A stretch of 64,000 nucleotides of DNA from Hydrogenibacillus sp. (GCA_014896255.1 JADBKT010000006.1:1-64000); one strand, 5' to 3'. Shown: positions 17,387-26,453, counted from the stretch's first letter. The notes: generated from the letters alone by a model not told the origin. Made by a program: numbers and translations.

Positions 17387-18298
17387 ATGAAACTGGCGAC
17401 GTATCGTGCGCACGGAGAGGAACGCATCGGTCTCGTCATGCAGGACCTTGTCGTGGCTTTGGCGCCGGAGCTCAACGGGCTCACGCTGCCGCCCGGCAAT
17501 TGGAGCCGGGACATGCTGGCCTTTATCCAGGCCCAAGAATCCGGCCTCGAAGCGGCCGGACGCGTTCAGCAGGCCTTCGAACGCGGCCTGGTCAAGGACG
17601 CGGCCGTGTCGGAACTGGCGTCGGTGGAGTTGCTCGCGCCGCTCCTCCGTCCGGTGCGCAACATCTTTTGCGTGGGGCGCAATTATCGGGAGCATGTCGA
17701 GGAAGGCGACCGGGTATGGAAGGGCGCGGCGGGCGTATCGGAAGCGTGCATCTTTTTTACGAAGGCCACCACGGCCGTCAACCATCCCGGCAAGCCGATC
17801 ACCGGCTACGGTCTGACCCGCGAATTGGACTATGAATGCGAGCTGGGCGTCGTCATCGGTCGGGGGGGACGCGACATCGCCCGGGAAGATGCGCTAAAGC
17901 ACGTCTTCGCCTACACGATCGTCAACGACGTTACGGCGCGTGATTTGCAGCAGTCGCATCGGCAGTGGTTCAAAGGGAAAAGCCTCGACGGGTTCTGCCC
18001 GATGGGTCCCTGGTTGGTCACGGCTGACGAGTTTTCGCATCCGCTGGCGCTGGAGATGCGCTTGACCGTCAACGGTGAATTGCGCCAGCGCATGAACACG
18101 CGCGACATGATTTGGGACATCCCCGCCATCATCGAAAGTTTGTCCCGAGGTCTTACGCTTCTCCCCGGCGACATCATCGCAACCGGAACGGGCGCTGGTT
18201 GCGGTTTTGCGTTCGATCCGCCGCGGTTCTTGCGGCCGGGCGATGTCGTACGGGCCGAAATCGAGCACATCGGCATCCTTGAAAATCCCGTTGTCTGA
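17387..18298 (+). CDS. Fumarylacetoacetate hydrolase (FAH) family protein
   Basis: A 303-residue cytosolic FAH-fold enzyme. The metal-binding pattern is visible: the ExE in DYECELGVVIGRGG and the downstream D in IVNDVTARDLQ. FCVGRNYREHVEE is the family's conserved entry and the GTGAGCG loop sits where GTPxGVG is usual. FAH-family enzymes hydrolyse or dehydrate acylpyruvates and 2-keto-3-deoxy acids. GGGGAGG precedes the ATG by 6 bases. It is first in an operon with an MFS transporter and a cupin, controlled by a GntR operator, so it is probably an enzyme of a sugar-acid or aromatic catabolic route. The exact substrate is not deducible. Confidence 0.85.
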   Translation: MKLATYRAHGEERIGLVMQDLVVALAPELNGLTLPPGNWSRDMLAFIQAQESGLEAAGRVQQAFERGLVKDAAVSELASVELLAPLLRPVRNIFCVGRNYREHVEEGDRVWKGAAGVSEACIFFTKATTAVNHPGKPITGYGLTRELDYECELGVVIGRGGRDIAREDALKHVFAYTIVNDVTARDLQQSHRQWFKGKSLDGFCPMGPWLVTADEFSHPLALEMRLTVNGELRQRMNTRDMIWDIPAIIESLSRGLTLLPGDIIATGTGAGCGFAFDPPRFLRPGDVVRAEIEHIGILENPVV

Positions 18299-18305
18299 CT
18301 TAGCC

Positions 18306-19535
18306 ATGCCGCATCAGCGCCGCTGGCAGCCGTGGTATACCGTGGTGATCCTCGCCGGCATCGGCTGGGTGTTCATGTACGCGAACCGTACGGTGCTGTC
18401 GCCCGTCCTGCCGCTGATCGGAATGGAATGGGAGCTCAACCAGACGCAACTCGGGCTCATTTCCTCGCTGTTTTTCCTCGCGTACACGGTCGTCCAGATT
18501 CCGGTCGGCATGTTGTCGGACCGGTTGGGCCGCCGCTTGCCCATCCTGGTGCCCGGATTTCTCTTGTTTGGGTTTGGGACGTTGTTGACCGGATTTGTGC
18601 CCAGTTATGCCGCGCTGTTGCTTTTAAGCGTTTTAACGGGCGTCGGACAAGGCACCTACTATCCGACCCAGTTTTCCTTGTCGACGGCGATGGTGCCGGT
18701 AAGCCGCCGCGGCCTCAGCGCGGCGATCATCAACAGCGGCCAAGCGGTCGGAATTTCCCTGGGGCTCTTGGTATCGAGCTACTCCGCATTAGGTTTCGAG
18801 AACGGCTGGCGTTTGCCGTTTATCATCCTGGCGGTTCCGACGTTGCTCACCGGGTTGGCTTTTTGGCGTTTTGTCCGGGAGCCGGCGACAGGAAACCGCC
18901 GTCCGGCTTCCGTTCCGGCGATAGATGTCGACGAAGGGATCGAGAAGCCGCCGGCAGGGCTCGGGAGGGAATGCCGCCCTTGGTCTCGCAACCTGGTTCT
19001 GCTTTATGTGCTGAATTTCAGTTCGCTTTACGGGTTCTTCGTCATTTTGACCTGGCTCCCATATTACCTGCAGACGGTGCGGGGTTATGACGGCGTTGCG
19101 GTCGGCTGGATTTCGTCTCTGGTGGCCTGGACGGCGGTGCCGGGAGGTCTCATGGCGAGTTGGGCGAGCGATCGCCTCGTGCAACGCAAAACCGTCGCCA
19201 TGATCATGCTGCCGTTCGCGGCGGTCTCTCTGGCCGCCATTCCGCTTTTGAGGTCGGATTCGGCTTTGATCGTCTCCTTGATCGTCTACGGCCTCTTCGG
19301 CAAGATCGCCTTGGATCCGGTCTTGGCCGCGCTGGTCGCCGATCTCGCCGATCGACACGTTTACGGCACGGTGTTCGGACTGTTCAATTTTGCGGGCATG
19401 TTCTCGTCCGTATTGGCGCCGTATGTCACCGGCTTTTTGGCCGACCGCAGCGGGACGCTCGACGTCGGATTTTATCTGGCGGCCGGGCTGGCCGCAGTCG
19501 GGATGTTTGCCGCCGTTCTTTTGAAACCGAAATGA
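18306..19535 (+). CDS. MFS transporter (anion/sugar-acid symporter type)
   Basis: A 409-residue protein with about 12 membrane helices. The loop 2-3 motif GMLSDRLGRR identifies the major facilitator superfamily. The N-terminal MYANRTVLSPVLPLIGMEW resembles ACS/sugar-acid transporters. The ATG at 18306 lies 8 bases after the FAH stop with no strong ribosome site, suggesting translational coupling; an in-frame ATG at 18243 would overlap the upstream gene. It likely imports the substrate processed by the FAH enzyme. Confidence 0.82.
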   Translation: MPHQRRWQPWYTVVILAGIGWVFMYANRTVLSPVLPLIGMEWELNQTQLGLISSLFFLAYTVVQIPVGMLSDRLGRRLPILVPGFLLFGFGTLLTGFVPSYAALLLLSVLTGVGQGTYYPTQFSLSTAMVPVSRRGLSAAIINSGQAVGISLGLLVSSYSALGFENGWRLPFIILAVPTLLTGLAFWRFVREPATGNRRPASVPAIDVDEGIEKPPAGLGRECRPWSRNLVLLYVLNFSSLYGFFVILTWLPYYLQTVRGYDGVAVGWISSLVAWTAVPGGLMASWASDRLVQRKTVAMIMLPFAAVSLAAIPLLRSDSALIVSLIVYGLFGKIALDPVLAALVADLADRHVYGTVFGLFNFAGMFSSVLAPYVTGFLADRSGTLDVGFYLAAGLAAVGMFAAVLLKPK

Positions 19536-19555
19536 GAAACAGGAGGATGAGCAAG

Positions 19556-20092
19556 GTGGAACGCAAGAAAATTGGCAAACTTGGGCAGGTTGAAGAGTTT
19601 CGGGCTCGCGACGGAAGGCTCATCGGGCTCCTCGTCAAGGGGAACTTCACGGATTACGAGAGTTTTCCCCCGTTTGTTCACACGGAATCCGAAGTCGAGC
19701 ACATCAATCAAGCGTATCAGGTCTCAGATCCGCTGAAAGAGCGTTATACCAAAGCCCACGTGACCGCCGACGAATTGCCGCTGCAGATAGTCGTGTTGGC
19801 TCGTGAACAAGGATCGCGCGTGAAGCCGCATTATCACCGAAACGACGAACAGCCGTCGACGCCGACCCGCCACCAGATCATGATCTGTCAATCCGGCGCG
19901 GCGCGCATCGGCCTATATACCAAAGAAGCCGAGCACGTGGCCGATGTGCTCATCCGACGTGACGACCTCATTTTGATGTGTGAGGGGCATTCGATTGAGT
20001 TTGTCGAGCCCGGCACCAAACTGATCGAGATCAAAATGGGGCCCTTTCCCGGTACCGACGCGGCGGACAAAGTGGATCTGCCGATCGATTGA
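19556..20092 (+). CDS. Cupin-domain protein of unknown function
   Basis: A 178-residue protein whose centre carries a cupin metal site: KPHYHRNDEQ supplies the HxH...E ligands, and a later H in MCEGHSIEFVEPGTKLIEIK supplies the fourth. GTG at 19556 is chosen because AGGAGG lies 9 bases upstream; ATG 19547 would touch it. It is third in the FAH-MFS operon. Cupins in such operons are often isomerases, dioxygenases or ligand sensors; no specific activity can be assigned. Confidence 0.6.
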   Translation: MERKKIGKLGQVEEFRARDGRLIGLLVKGNFTDYESFPPFVHTESEVEHINQAYQVSDPLKERYTKAHVTADELPLQIVVLAREQGSRVKPHYHRNDEQPSTPTRHQIMICQSGAARIGLYTKEAEHVADVLIRRDDLILMCEGHSIEFVEPGTKLIEIKMGPFPGTDAADKVDLPID

Positions 20093-20137
20093 GCTTACCG
20101 TCGATCCGGGCGCTCTGCATTGATTCGTGGAGGTGCG

Positions 20138-20851
20138 TCACTCGTCGCGTGCCGTTTTTTCGAGTTGAGCGGCTGCAAGACGTCGGACGTTTTCCATGTG
20201 CGCCGCCATGGCGGCTTGCGCGGCTTTCCCGTCACGCGCGGCAATCGCTTGGGCGATGGCGAGGTGGTCCGCCGTTGAAATGCTGACGCCTTCGGGGGCG
20301 GATAAGGAAAGACGGCGCGTTTCGCCGATGGCGTTGTGGATGACTTCGAGAATGGTGAGCACGATCCGGTTTTTGGCCGCTCGGGCTACGGCCTGGTGAA
20401 AGGCCGAATCCTGTGCCAACCAGCTGTCCAGGTCGCCTTGTTTGGCCGACATCTGTTCGGCGAGTTCAGTGAGTTGCCTGATTTCATCGTCTGAGCCGCG
20501 CTCTGCGGCAAGCCGAGCCACTTCGGGTTCCAGAAGGCTTCGTACTTCGAGCGCTTCGGTCAAGCGGACGCGAGCGTGGTCGAGGAGATGCGCCAGGCGT
20601 GCCACGGCAAACTCGGGACTCCTCCGCCTCGCGTACGTTCCGCTGCCGATGTGTGACTCGATCAGTCCTTTGGCTTCCAAGACGGCCAGGGCTTGCCGCA
20701 CCGTCGTGCGGCTGACGCCCAACGTCTCGGCGAGATCCCGCTCGGGCGGCAACCGATCCCCCGGCTGAAGCTGTTCGCTCATGATGTAGGATTCCAGCTG
20801 CTCGACGATGGCCAGGTAAAGGCTGGTACGGCGCAGCGGTTTCAGCTCCAT
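20138..20851 (-). CDS. GntR-family transcriptional regulator, FadR subfamily (FCD domain)
   Basis: A 237-residue regulator. Residues 10-75 form a winged helix-turn-helix (LQPGDRLPPERDLAETLGVS, then RTTVRQALAVLEAKGLIESH). Residues about 90-225 form an all-helical FCD ligand domain with the expected D/H metal ligands spread among EVRSLLEPEVARLAAE, SAFHQAVARAAKN and ADHLAIAQAIAARD. GGAGG lies before the ATG at 20851. It is divergent from the ABC importer operon. Operator-like sites occur both in its own divergent region and at the FAH operon, so it probably represses both until an acidic metabolite binds. Confidence 0.88.
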   Translation of the reverse strand: MELKPLRRTSLYLAIVEQLESYIMSEQLQPGDRLPPERDLAETLGVSRTTVRQALAVLEAKGLIESHIGSGTYARRRSPEFAVARLAHLLDHARVRLTEALEVRSLLEPEVARLAAERGSDDEIRQLTELAEQMSAKQGDLDSWLAQDSAFHQAVARAAKNRIVLTILEVIHNAIGETRRLSLSAPEGVSISTADHLAIAQAIAARDGKAAQAAMAAHMENVRRLAAAQLEKTARDE

Positions 20852-20892
20852 GAGAAATACCTCCTATTTTGCGATCATTTGTTTTCAGACTG

Positions 20893-20921
20893 TTGACACG
20901 CATGAGACGGGCTGTTAGTAT
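20893..20921 (+). promoter_or_regulatory. Sigma-A promoter of the CUT2 ABC importer operon
   Basis: TTGACA (20893-20898), a 17-base spacer and TAGTAT (20916-20921). The expected start near 20928 lies just before the GntR-type operator at 20936. Confidence 0.75.
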
Positions 20922-20935
20922 TGGAACAAAGACTT

Positions 20936-20948
20936 AGTGGCTAGGCCA
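20936..20948. promoter_or_regulatory. GntR/FadR-type operator downstream of the importer promoter
   Basis: AGTGGCTAGGCCA contains the inverted repeat TGGC-TAG-GCCA. Its reverse complement TGGCCTAGCCACT matches 12 of 13 bases of the site at the FAH operon. It sits shortly after the predicted transcription start, as expected for repression, between the GntR gene and the importer operon. Confidence 0.7.
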
Positions 20949-21123
20949 TTTTTTCGGTGAAGAGCAATGCTTTCGGGCGTTTGGATACAGAGCGTCGATG
21001 TGCCGTCGCGCTCGCCTTCAGTGTAACAAGATTGATGCGATGCGCGCAAGCTCGAACGGGCATACGCCGGGATCGATCCAAAGATCGAGGCGTCGAAGGG
21101 GAGGCAGAAAGCGTGCGAAAGGG

Positions 21124-22635
21124 GTGGCAGGACCTGTGGGCGTACCCGTTCTGGATATGCGAGGCATCAGCAAACGTTTTCCCGGCGTTTTGGCTCTGGA
21201 TCACGTCGATTTCAACGTCTCGGCAGGGGAAGTCCACTGCCTGTTGGGCCATAACGGTGCCGGCAAGTCGACCCTGATGAAAGTGTTGTCCGGCGTTTAC
21301 GCCGCCGATGAAGGCGAAATCCGCATTGACGGAAAGTCTGTCACGCCGCGCAATCCGGCTCATGCAAGGCAACTGGGCATTCGCACCGTCTTTCAGGAAC
21401 TCAGCCTTGTTCCGGCGCTGAGTGTGGCGGAAAACATCTTTTTGGAACGTCTGCCGGGGAGATCGGCGTGGGTGGATCGGCGGCAGATGTTTAAGGCCGT
21501 ACGCGAAATTCTTAAGTCTTTGGACATCGATGTCCGGCCCGAAGAACCGGTTTACCGACTCTCCTTGGCGACGCAGCAGCTCATTGAAATCGCCCGGGCG
21601 ATTGCCTTTCGCGCTCGAGTGTTGATCATGGATGAGCCCACCGCCTCTTTATCGTCGCGAGAAACGGAGACGCTGTTCCGCATCATCCGACGGCTTAAAG
21701 CCGAGGGCGTCGCCGTTGTTTACATTTCCCACCGTTTGGAGGAGATTCAGTCCATCGGCGATCGCATCACCGTGATGCGGGATGGACGAAACGTCGGCAC
21801 GCTCCGGGTTGAGCAGGCTTCCACCGATACCGTCGTCGAGCTGATGCTCGGCCGGCGGCTGGAAGAACAGTATCCGGCGCCGGTGGGACGACGCGGCGAG
21901 CCGGTGCTCAGCGTGCGCGACCTCTCGCTTGCGGGCGCCTACGAAGGGGTGAGCTTTGATCTGTATCATCAAGAGATCCTCGGCATTACCGGGCAGGTCG
22001 GTGCAGGTGTGCATGAACTTGCCCACAGCCTGTTCGGTCACGGCCCGCGCCCCCGCGGCGAAATTCGTATCGGAGGCGCACGTTTGCCTCATTCGCCGCG
22101 CGCCGCCATCCGTTTCGGCATGGGTTTTATTCCGGAAGACCGGCGCAACGCCGGATTGGTGCTCAAGCACGCGATTCGTGAGAATATGGCCCTTCCCAGT
22201 CTAAGGCTTCGTGCGGCATACGGCTGGCTTAAGCTGGGCGAAGAGCGCCGGAAGATGACGGAACTGGCTCAGGCCGTCGGACTTCGCATGACGAGCCTGG
22301 AGCAGCCGATCGGGTTGCTCAGCGGGGGCAATCAGCAAAAGGTGGTGGTGGCCAAGTGGCTGGCCAACCGATCGCGCATTTTGCTGTTTGCCGAGCCGAC
22401 CCGCGGAGTGGACGTCGGCTCCCGCGCGGAAATCTATCGGCTCATCGCGGAGCAGGTGGCGGGCGGTGCCTCGGCGATTCTTTTTTCTTCGGACCTGGAA
22501 GAGGTTGTCGGCATGTGTGACCGCATTCTGGTCATGCGGCGCGGGCGCATCGTCGGCGAACTGGGGCGCGGCGCGCGAGAAGATCAGCTTTTGGCGCTTG
22601 CGGTGGGTCGTGCGGATTCCGGGGGTGGGCCATGA
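21124..22635 (+). CDS. CUT2-family sugar ABC transporter ATP-binding protein (RbsA-like)
   Basis: About 500 residues with two ATPase halves, the RbsA/MglA layout. Half 1 has Walker A GHNGAGKST and LIMDEPTASLS. Half 2 has the degenerate P-loop GQVGAGVHEL, the signature LSGGNQQKVVVAKWL and FAEPTRGVDVG. The start is uncertain: GTG 21124 gives the usual family length, while ATGs at 20998 and 21040 would add a basic leader. It opens an operon with two permeases and a binding protein, under a promoter with a GntR operator. Imports a monosaccharide or related small molecule by family. Confidence 0.88.
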   Translation: MAGPVGVPVLDMRGISKRFPGVLALDHVDFNVSAGEVHCLLGHNGAGKSTLMKVLSGVYAADEGEIRIDGKSVTPRNPAHARQLGIRTVFQELSLVPALSVAENIFLERLPGRSAWVDRRQMFKAVREILKSLDIDVRPEEPVYRLSLATQQLIEIARAIAFRARVLIMDEPTASLSSRETETLFRIIRRLKAEGVAVVYISHRLEEIQSIGDRITVMRDGRNVGTLRVEQASTDTVVELMLGRRLEEQYPAPVGRRGEPVLSVRDLSLAGAYEGVSFDLYHQEILGITGQVGAGVHELAHSLFGHGPRPRGEIRIGGARLPHSPRAAIRFGMGFIPEDRRNAGLVLKHAIRENMALPSLRLRAAYGWLKLGEERRKMTELAQAVGLRMTSLEQPIGLLSGGNQQKVVVAKWLANRSRILLFAEPTRGVDVGSRAEIYRLIAEQVAGGASAILFSSDLEEVVGMCDRILVMRRGRIVGELGRGAREDQLLALAVGRADSGGGP

Positions 22636-23594
22636 AGGAAAGGGGAAATGCCGGAGCTTGGTACCGTTGGGAAGCGTGGGGCGGATTTCTGTTTTTGGCT
22701 GTGGCCTGCTTAATCGTCGGTTTGCTCAAACCGCGTTTTCTTTCTCCGGCCAATCTTTTGACCATTGCTCAGCAAGCCAGTCCGCTGTTGATTGCGGCCG
22801 TCGCCCAGGCTTTTGTGGTCATGGCCGGAGAGATTGACTTGTCTCTGGGATCGGCCGCCGCCGTCATTTCCATGGTCGCGGTCATGAGCGCCAAGTCTTT
22901 GGGGACCGTCCCCGGCATTCTCATGGGACTTCTGACGGGCGCATCGTTGGGTTTTCTGAACGGTATCGTCGTGACACGCCTGCGTGTGCCGGCGTTCATC
23001 GCGACGGTGGGCATGCTGACCTACGCCCAAGGGATCGCCCTGTATTTAGGAGGCGGGGTGCCGATCGAGTTTCCGCCCCCCTCGTTCGCTTGGCCGGGGC
23101 AAGGGTTTTTGGGTCCGCTGCCGGCGGTGACCGTCATCGCCGCGATGGTCCTGATTTTCGTCCATCTGGTCCTTACCCGGACCGTCTTCGGCCGGCATTT
23201 GCGGGCAACCGGGGGGAATCGTCTCGTGGCCCTCCTTTCCGGCGTTCACGTCCAACGCGTGCGCTTGGCCGCCTTTGTGCTTTCGGGAACGTTTACCGGC
23301 CTGTCGGCGATCGTGCTTGCCTCCCGTGTCAATTCGGGTCAGCCTTATCTCTACCCCAGTCTTCCCTTTGAAGCGATCGCCGCCTTGGCCGTCGGGGGGA
23401 TTTCGCTGCGCGGCGGAGAAGGTACGGTCCGCCAGATCTTGCTGGGCGTGCTGATCTTCAGTGCGATGTCCAACGCGTTGAACTTCTTCGCCATTTCTTC
23501 GTATGTGCAGCAAATGATTACCGGTGCCATGACCGTGCTGGCGCTGCTGTTTTCGCGTTGGCAGGGTCTCCCGCGCGCCAAGGAGGGGGGGTGA
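22632..23594 (+). CDS. CUT2-family ABC permease (RbsC-like), first copy
   Basis: A 320-residue membrane protein with about 8-10 helices. The family signature is visible in VVMAGEIDLSLGSAAAVISM and in the C-terminal EAIAALAVGGISLRGGEG. The start overlaps the ATPase stop by 4 bases, indicating coupling. It is followed after 4 bases by a second, distinct permease, so the channel is probably a heterodimer (as in AraH-like or autoinducer-type systems), not the usual RbsC homodimer. Confidence 0.88.
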   Translation: MKERGNAGAWYRWEAWGGFLFLAVACLIVGLLKPRFLSPANLLTIAQQASPLLIAAVAQAFVVMAGEIDLSLGSAAAVISMVAVMSAKSLGTVPGILMGLLTGASLGFLNGIVVTRLRVPAFIATVGMLTYAQGIALYLGGGVPIEFPPPSFAWPGQGFLGPLPAVTVIAAMVLIFVHLVLTRTVFGRHLRATGGNRLVALLSGVHVQRVRLAAFVLSGTFTGLSAIVLASRVNSGQPYLYPSLPFEAIAALAVGGISLRGGEGTVRQILLGVLIFSAMSNALNFFAISSYVQQMITGAMTVLALLFSRWQGLPRAKEGG

Positions 23595-23598
23595 GGCT

Positions 23599-24576
23599 GT
23601 GCGGAAAGGAGCATGGGTCGCGCTTTTGGGCGGACGATTCAGTCTGCTCTTGATCCTGCTGTTGATGGGTCTCCTTTTTGGTCAGGCCGACCGACATTTT
23701 TTGACCGTTTCCAACGCCGTCAACGTTTTGCTCCAGGCTTCGCCCCTGCTGCTTGCCGCCATCGGCCAGACCATCGTGATCATCTCCGGAGGGTTGGACA
23801 TCTCGGTCGCTTCGAACGTAGCCCTCTCCAGCGTGATCTCCGCCTCGGCGGCGAGCGCATACGGACCGCTCGCCGGCATTGCGGCCGGCATCGGCACCGG
23901 CGCGGCAGTGGGGACGGTCAACGGTGTCTTGGTCAGTCATTATCGCATTCAGCCCGTCATCGTGACGATCGCCATGCTCACCTTTGCGCGCGGACTCGCT
24001 TTTGAGCTGACGGACGGATTCCCGATCACGGGTCTGCCGCGGAGCTATACCCAGCTTGCTTGGGGGAAATGGTTCGGCGTGCCGATGCCGATTCTGATCG
24101 CCGGCGTGATTCTGTTGCTCGTCGTTTTTGTCATGGGGCGTACCCGGTTCGGTACCTATCTGTATGCGATCGGGAGCAATGAAGAAGCGGCCCGTCTCGT
24201 CGGCATCCGCACGGTGCCTCTGAAGGCAGCCGCCTACACGGCGGCAGGCGCGTTGGCGGGCATGGCCGCCGTGATCTATACGGCCCAGGCCAGTTCCGGA
24301 CAGCCGACGTTGGCCAATGGGCTGGAGCTTTCGACCATCGCCGCCTCGGTGATGGGGGGAGCTTCCATCGGCGGCGGCACCGGGACCCCGATCGGCACGC
24401 TCTTGGGGACGCTGATCATCTCTGTGCTGGGCAACGGCATGAATATTGCCGGGGTTACGCCTTACGTGCAGCAGGTCGTGCTGGGGACTGCGATTATCCT
24501 GGCGGTCGTGTGGGATCGCCTGCACATCAGCCTGGTTCAGGCGGCCAGGCGAAAGGGCGAACCCGCATCGCAATAA
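23599..24576 (+). CDS. CUT2-family ABC permease (RbsC-like), second copy
   Basis: A 325-residue permease paralogous to the gene before it, with the same landmarks: VIISGGLDISVASNVALSSV, and AASVMGGASIGGGTGTPIGT near the C-terminus. The start is GTG at 23599, preceded by GGAGGGGGGGTGAG. With the first permease it would form the membrane channel of the importer. Confidence 0.88.
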   Translation: MRKGAWVALLGGRFSLLLILLLMGLLFGQADRHFLTVSNAVNVLLQASPLLLAAIGQTIVIISGGLDISVASNVALSSVISASAASAYGPLAGIAAGIGTGAAVGTVNGVLVSHYRIQPVIVTIAMLTFARGLAFELTDGFPITGLPRSYTQLAWGKWFGVPMPILIAGVILLLVVFVMGRTRFGTYLYAIGSNEEAARLVGIRTVPLKAAAYTAAGALAGMAAVIYTAQASSGQPTLANGLELSTIAASVMGGASIGGGTGTPIGTLLGTLIISVLGNGMNIAGVTPYVQQVVLGTAIILAVVWDRLHISLVQAARRKGEPASQ

Positions 24577-24613
24577 AAAAACGGTCAGCAGGTGAGAAAG
24601 AGGGGGATTCAAG

Positions 24614-25666
24614 TTGAAACGACTGAAGGGGTTCTTGCTGCTCGTCATCATCGGCGTCCTGCTTACCGCTTGCAGCAGTGGAGGAGGCGGAACCGACCAG
24701 GGAAGTCCGCGAAACGAAACGGGCACCCGGACGGAAGGGGATGCGGGCAAGGGAGAGGATACCGGCAAGAAAATTACGATCGGTCTCGCCACGCCTGCCG
24801 TCGCTACCGCCTTTTGGGTGTCGCTGTATTACGGCGTCGAAGATGAAGCCAAGAAGCAGGGAGTGGAGCTCATCGCGCTGGATGCCGGCGGTTACGATCA
24901 GTCGAGCAAGCAGATTCAGCAGATTTTGGATCTGATCCAGCGCAAGGTGGATGCCATTTTGGTCGGCGCGACGGACGGACAAGCCATCGCGCCGGTGGTC
25001 GAACAGGCGGTGGATGCGGGAATTCCCGTCGTCGGCGTCAGTTCCTTGCCTGCCACCGACAAGCTGGCCGTTACCGTCGGCGCCGATCACTACGGACTCG
25101 GGCAGCAGCAGGCGATCTGTCTCGGTAAGAAGCTGGAGGGTAAGGGCCAGGTCGCGCTGATGGCCGGTCCTCCGGGCGTCAACTGGGCCATGGAGCGGGT
25201 GCGCGGGTTTAAGGAGACATTGGCCTCGATGTTTCCGGAGATGGAGTTGGTGGCTGAAAAGCAATCGAACTCCGACCGCACTTCCGGTCGCAAGATCATG
25301 GAAGACTGGCTCCAGGCCTATCCCGACCTTAAGGGGATCGGCAGCGTGGTGGATGACCTGGGCGCCGGGGCGGCCGACGCCCTTGCTTCTGCCGGCAAGA
25401 CAGGCAGCATTCAAATCGCCAGCTCAAACTTGAGCGCGATCGGCCAGCAGTATTTACGGGAAGGAAAAATCCTCTGCGAGTCCACCCAGCAGGTCGTTCT
25501 GCAGGGCCGTTTGGCGGTTCAGGCTGCCGTGAAGCTCGCCCGCGGCGAACAACCCGCTCAGACCAAGTACGTGACGGACGCGGTTCTCGTGTACAAAGAC
25601 GATCTGGACACCATGGATATGTCGCTGATTTCAGCGCCGAATGATTACAAACCCAGCATCAAATAA
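24614..25666 (+). CDS. CUT2-type substrate-binding lipoprotein (RbsB-like)
   Basis: A 350-residue lipoprotein. The signal peptide ends in lipobox LLTAC, followed by a polar G/T/E linker and a periplasmic-binding-protein type 1 fold: TIGLATPAVATAFWVSLYYG, then ELIALDAGGYD, then VDAILVGATDGQAIAPVVEQ and ALMAGPPGVNWAMER. The start is TTG at 24614 with GAGGGGG 7 bases upstream. As last gene of the importer operon it delivers the ligand, probably a sugar or polyol, to the permease pair. Confidence 0.88.
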   Translation: MKRLKGFLLLVIIGVLLTACSSGGGGTDQGSPRNETGTRTEGDAGKGEDTGKKITIGLATPAVATAFWVSLYYGVEDEAKKQGVELIALDAGGYDQSSKQIQQILDLIQRKVDAILVGATDGQAIAPVVEQAVDAGIPVVGVSSLPATDKLAVTVGADHYGLGQQQAICLGKKLEGKGQVALMAGPPGVNWAMERVRGFKETLASMFPEMELVAEKQSNSDRTSGRKIMEDWLQAYPDLKGIGSVVDDLGAGAADALASAGKTGSIQIASSNLSAIGQQYLREGKILCESTQQVVLQGRLAVQAAVKLARGEQPAQTKYVTDAVLVYKDDLDTMDMSLISAPNDYKPSIK

Positions 25667-25689
25667 TCTGCTTCAATGATCGTATGGAC

Positions 25690-25721
25690 AATCCCCCGGG
25701 GCGCAAGACCGGGGGATTTTT
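25690..25721 (+). terminator. Rho-independent terminator of the importer operon
   Basis: A perfect 10-bp stem (AATCCCCCGG with CCGGGGGATT), a 9-base loop and a T-run at 25717-25721. It lies between the binding-protein gene and the convergent glycosylase gene. Confidence 0.9.
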
Positions 25722-25735
25722 GAATCGCCGGGCAT

Positions 25736-26398
25736 TCAAACAGAACGGTTTTGTTTCGGCAGCACCGAGACGAACGGATGATCATGAATCCAAAACCGCC
25801 ACAAGTAGTCCCGCGCTTCTTCGGCGTAATCGATGCCGATGCGCTTGCCGCGCACGATCCGCTCCGGCGGAACGTCGTCGCCGCAGGCGATATAAAGCGG
25901 CGGGACGAACAGCGGCAGGCCGTAGTGGGCGGTGGTGATGCCAAGCGCCTGCGTCAGGCGTCCGGGGCCGGCGGTGAGCAGTTTGCGCTGCTTCGGACGG
26001 CGACGGCGTTCGTGCATCAGCGTTTCGCCGAATACCGGCTCGAGGGCGCGGATGAGGACGGCCTGCGGTTCACCTTCGGGGCCGGCGGTGACGTTCAGGC
26101 AGTCGTACATGCCGTAAATTTTATACACATAGCTGTAACCCGGCGGTCCGTACATGATCCGCGTGCGCGGGGTCATCCGGCCGCCGTAGGAATGGGCCGC
26201 CTTGTCATGCGGGCCGAGGTACGCTTCGGTTTCGACGATGCGCCCTGCGGCGACCCCTTCCGGAGCGATGTGCACGACGATTTTGCCGAGCAGCGCTTGG
26301 GCCAACTCCAGCGTCGGTCGCCGGAAAAAGGAAGCGGGAAGCGGCGGATGCGCCTTAAGCCATGATTCGACGCCGATGGTGTCGGACGGATGGTTCAT
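25736..26398 (-). CDS. DNA-3-methyladenine glycosylase (AAG/MPG family)
   Basis: A 220-residue base-excision repair enzyme. Family landmarks: PTLELAQALLGKIVVH, GRIVETEAYLGPHDKAAHSY with the catalytic E, MYGPPGYSYVYKIYGMYDCL, and GPGRLTQALGIT. It removes alkylated purines from DNA. The ATG at 26398 follows GGAGG and a sigma-A promoter (26425-26453). It is convergent with the importer operon and divergent from the MBL hydrolase gene. Confidence 0.93.
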   Translation of the reverse strand: MNHPSDTIGVESWLKAHPPLPASFFRRPTLELAQALLGKIVVHIAPEGVAAGRIVETEAYLGPHDKAAHSYGGRMTPRTRIMYGPPGYSYVYKIYGMYDCLNVTAGPEGEPQAVLIRALEPVFGETLMHERRRRPKQRKLLTAGPGRLTQALGITTAHYGLPLFVPPLYIACGDDVPPERIVRGKRIGIDYAEEARDYLWRFWIHDHPFVSVLPKQNRSV

Positions 26399-26424
26399 TG
26401 TTCGTGCGTGCCTCCTCCGCGTTC

Positions 26425-26453
26425 AGTATAGCGAAGAGATGCGCTTCGTCCAA
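26425..26453 (-). promoter_or_regulatory. Sigma-A promoter of the 3-methyladenine glycosylase gene
   Basis: On the minus strand: TTGGAC (26453-26448), a 17-base spacer and TATACT (26430-26425), about 27 bases before the ATG. Confidence 0.7.

Noticed and set aside
23518-24792. 424-codon minus-strand frame opposite the second CUT2 permease
   Set aside because: Low-complexity composition and complete overlap with a well-supported permease and the binding-protein start.
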